Shown: piece by piece, positions 6,146 through 7,661 of the stretch
Position numbering within the stretch: position 1 is the first letter of the stretch
Layout of the letters: every line of letters starts with the position of its first letter
Assembly: GCA_002429965.1 (NCBI GenBank)
Contig: DJBG01000196.1
Span: forward strand, 19,055-26,715
DNA: 7,661 bases
Source of the DNA: Hungatella sp. UBA5982
GTDB lineage: Bacteria; Bacillota; Clostridia; Lachnospirales; Lachnospiraceae
Direction: 5' to 3'
Made by a program: the position numbers and the translations under genes
Notes under the pieces: model-generated
What the model saw: only the letters and a program-made list of their open reading frames with translations
What the model was told of the DNA's origin: nothing
Databases searched by the model: none

Positions 6146-6502
6146 TTAATCCTCTCTTTCTTCCGGCTCCTCCGGCATGGATAATAAATTGTCTTTAAGT
6201 CTCGTTGCTACATCATTCCCACCCAGGTCATGATAGGCATCGTACATCCGCTTTACATTCTCTTTGGCGTAAATGGGACAAAATCTCTTATCCTGGTAAT
6301 GATTGTATACCCCGATTATTCTATCTCTAAGCAGCGCTTGTATTCCGTCATGGAGTGCTTTATTTTTTAAGCTTTCTTCGGCTTGTTTCTTAGCAAGCCT
6401 TCGATACCCCCAGCCCAATAAAGCGGATATAATTAAAAATAACCATTCCACCCACTGTCTGTCCATATACTTTATGATTTCTGACAAAGGACCATACCTC
6501 AT
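6146..6502 (-). CDS. Single-TM phage protein between XkdX and holin
   Basis: This 118-aa protein has one hydrophobic segment near the N-terminus (WVEWLFLIISALLGWGY, residues 17-33) followed by a basic, charged, largely helical cytoplasmic part. The conserved-looking LLRDRIIGVYNHYQDKRFCP stretch is at about 58-76, and the tail is acidic (EEPEERED). The start at 6502 is coupled to the XkdX stop by an ATGA overlap; an internal Met13 has no good ribosome binding site. I recall this type of protein next to holins in clostridial phages, but it has no established function. In PBSX the same slot holds XhlA, a membrane-anchored lysis helper, although the topology differs (XhlA has a C-terminal TM). 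A lysis-accessory role is inferred from position and the TM. Confidence 0.82.
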   Translation of the reverse strand: MRYGPLSEIIKYMDRQWVEWLFLIISALLGWGYRRLAKKQAEESLKNKALHDGIQALLRDRIIGVYNHYQDKRFCPIYAKENVKRMYDAYHDLGGNDVATRLKDNLLSMPEEPEERED

Positions 6503-6642
6503 TCTTTCTCTTTTTCATATTCCTTTCCTGTGATATCCAGGTATTCCTTTTCGGTGATCCATCGTTCCACTGCATTCCACACCATTCCAACGGACCATAA
6601 TTTTGCATTGTAAAATTCTTTTACTATTTCATACTTACTCAT
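6499..6642 (-). CDS. xkdX: XkdX-family phage protein (47 aa)
   Basis: This small gene encodes 47 residues beginning MSKYEIVKEFYNAKLWSVG and continuing MVWNAVERWITEKEYLDITG, with a lysine/glutamate-rich end. The W-x-x-x-x-V-x-x-x-V-x-x-x-x-I-T-x-x-x-Y-x-x-I-T-G layout is that of XkdX proteins, found just before the lysis genes of PBSX-like prophages and clostridial tail elements. GGAGGT precedes the ATG. The start overlaps the upstream gene by 8 bp, and its TGA overlaps the next ATG (ATGA). Translational coupling on both sides supports it as real. The molecular role of XkdX is not established. It is easily missed because of its length. Confidence 0.92.
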   Translation of the reverse strand: MSKYEIVKEFYNAKLWSVGMVWNAVERWITEKEYLDITGKEYEKEKE

Positions 6643-7039
6643 GGCCTACCTCCATTTCAATGCCGGCCATCATAGACAGATACGCTACCTGGGCATTCAG
6701 CGCCTGTACCTGCTTCTGGGAATCTTCATATTGCTTCTGGATTAACATAAGGGTTTGGTAGTTTACGAAGGGGTAACAGGCAAATCCTGCCGTAATCTTA
6801 TTTCCTTCATCGTCAAGTTTATAGAGCAGCTCCCCGGTCTTCTCATTTCTGGCATTGCTGCCATCTTCATTAAAGAGGAATTCATACTGAGGTTCGTATT
6901 TGTAGCCACATAAACAGGCATCACACCAGTTTCCGAACATTACATCTCTTGTTTGTACAACTTCAAAGACTTCTTTGAAATAATTTGGTTCTTTATCTAA
7001 TGATAATATTTCATACTTATCGTTAACATATATTTTCAT
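6635..7039 (-). CDS. Phage tail-associated protein in XkdW position, Cys-rich with C-terminal coiled coil
   Basis: This 134-aa soluble protein follows the tail fibre gene by 10 bp, with an AAAGGAGGG ribosome binding site that overlaps the fibre gene's stop. Residues 1-35 read as a small beta-rich domain. A cysteine cluster follows (Cys39, Cys42, Cys44, plus Cys88), which might bind a metal. Residues 60-85 hold an acidic EKTGELLYKLDDEGNK hairpin-like stretch, and about 92-124 form a probable coiled coil (QKQYEDSQKQVQALNAQVAYLS). I do not recognise a named family. Its place between fibre and XkdX matches XkdW of PBSX and suggests a tail-fibre chaperone or small tail component. Function is inferred from position only. 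Confidence 0.8.
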   Translation of the reverse strand: MKIYVNDKYEILSLDKEPNYFKEVFEVVQTRDVMFGNWCDACLCGYKYEPQYEFLFNEDGSNARNEKTGELLYKLDDEGNKITAGFACYPFVNYQTLMLIQKQYEDSQKQVQALNAQVAYLSMMAGIEMEVGHE

Positions 7040-7049
7040 AAGCCCTCCT

Positions 7050-7661
7050 TTAACTTAACCAAATACGGTAAATAGCAGGTTGCATTCCTTCGAATAATAA
7101 TCTGAAAGAGGTGTTTGCTTGGTGTGCAGCTACACTTATCGAATATACATAATTACCATTCGATAGGTATGACAATAATCCGACATTTTCATACGTTCCG
7201 CCAGATAAATATGATAATGTTATGGTTCCAGCGTTTAACGCGTTTCTATATCCTTCAATATTAATATAATTTCGTCCAACTGTACTAAAGGTGGCTGCTA
7301 TTCTACAAGAAAAACTAGACAAGGTTATTTGTCCCGCTTCAAAAAATAGAGAGCCGGCTGTACCTGTCCAACCAATCACATTATTTCCTCTGTAATATAA
7401 GTCTGTTGCACCCGGTATATATCCTTCAAACGTACCAACAACGCCCCCAATATTGATCCCTTTTTTAATGTTAGAAGTCCAAAAATTTTCTATATAGGTT
7501 CTGATCCAATTCACTCCGTTTAAAAAATAACCATTCCGCACACCCATAAAGATGTTACCATCTCCCCAGTTTCCCCATGATGTACTCCATGCGTGGTCAC
7601 CGCCTGCATCAGCGCCTTGAATCGGTATACCGCCCTGAACTCCACATACATTTACATCCCC
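7050..7661 (-). CDS. Phage tail fibre / receptor-binding protein, C-terminal part (5' end off window)
   Basis: The frame is open from the window edge to TAA at 7050, giving 203 residues. The ATG at 7547 is internal, since 38 in-frame codons precede it, including HAWSTSWGNWGDGNIF. The segment NIKKGINIGGVVGTFEG (about residues 64-80) is a motif I associate with clostridial tail fibre and tail-collar-type proteins. The last 120 or so residues are rich in Gly, Ser, Thr, Asn and Tyr with alternating hydrophobics, as expected of a trimeric beta-structured receptor-binding tip. It would determine which surface structure the particle binds. This stretch appears more AT-rich than the genes that follow, consistent with exchange of fibre tips between phages. 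Tail fibre is inferred from the motif plus synteny; a full-length comparison would be decisive. Confidence 0.8.
   Translation of the reverse strand, partial: GDVNVCGVQGGIPIQGADAGGDHAWSTSWGNWGDGNIFMGVRNGYFLNGVNWIRTYIENFWTSNIKKGINIGGVVGTFEGYIPGATDLYYRGNNVIGWTGTAGSLFFEAGQITLSSFSCRIAATFSTVGRNYINIEGYRNALNAGTITLSYLSGGTYENVGLLSYLSNGNYVYSISVAAHQANTSFRLLFEGMQPAIYRIWLS

Larger units (their letters stand above)
4954..7661 (-). mobile_element. Tail and lysis end of a prophage or phage-tail-like element (partial)
   Basis: Six consecutive genes follow the order of PBSX-type elements: tail fibre, small accessory protein, XkdX, TM protein in the XhlA position, holin, amidase endolysin. The first five are packed with overlaps or gaps of at most 10 bp. 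The left limit is placed at the endolysin stop because the following genes are a protease with its own promoter and a metabolic operon. The true boundary could lie further left, beyond the protease. No integrase, attachment repeat or head gene is visible, so a tailocin cannot be excluded. Confidence 0.8.

Noticed and set aside
6390..6608. Minus-strand 72-codon frame overlapping XkdX and the 118-aa gene
   Set aside because: Both overlapped genes have recognisable features and coupled starts; this frame has neither a domain nor a good start.
7050..7661. Diversity-generating retroelement variable repeat in the tail fibre tip
   Set aside because: No template repeat or reverse transcriptase is in the window and the C-terminus does not show the expected C-type lectin motifs.
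1..7661. CRISPR array, tRNA, rRNA or insertion sequence
   Set aside because: No spaced direct repeats, cloverleaf-like sequence or transposase coding was seen on either strand.

Overview
The window looks like a chromosomal segment of a moderately low-GC Clostridia-type Firmicute, most likely in or near Lachnospiraceae. The evidence is strong GGAGG-type ribosome binding sites, a CUT1 sugar ABC operon headed by a LacI regulator, and a PBSX/clostridial-type phage tail and lysis module. The species cannot be named from the sequence alone. All supported genes are on the minus strand, so transcription runs from high to low coordinates.

Region A (about 7661 down to 4954) is the end of a prophage or of a phage-tail-like (PBSX/tailocin-type) element. 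In transcription order it holds the C-terminal part of a tail fibre protein that runs off the window, a 134-aa coiled-coil protein, a 47-aa XkdX-family protein, a 118-aa single-TM protein, a three-TM holin, and an Amidase_2 endolysin with C-terminal cell-wall-binding repeats. The first five genes are tightly packed, with overlaps or gaps of 3-10 bp. Two dyads, one with a U-tract, separate the holin from the endolysin. The order matches PBSX xkdV-xkdW-xkdX-(xhlA)-(xhlB)-xlyA. No integrase, capsid or packaging gene is visible, so an intact prophage cannot be told from a tailocin.

Region B (4953 to about 3860) begins with a GC-rich hairpin just after the endolysin stop. A self-contained promoter (extended -10) follows, then a CPBP (Abi/CAAX-type) intramembrane protease gene. 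This gene may be a host gene at the integration boundary or a moron-type cargo gene of the element.

Region C (about 3803 to 1) is a carbohydrate-uptake operon: promoter, lacI-type regulator, lipoprotein solute-binding protein, and two MalF/MalG-type permeases, the second cut by the window edge. The promoter (TTGACA-17-TATTTT) has one LacI-type operator over its predicted start site. A second, perfect operator lies exactly 70 bp downstream, just before the regulator's ribosome binding site. A long hairpin with a U-tract between the binding-protein and permease genes probably sets high binding-protein and low permease expression. No ATPase or glycoside hydrolase gene is present, so the substrate is unknown and the ATPase is either off-window or shared.
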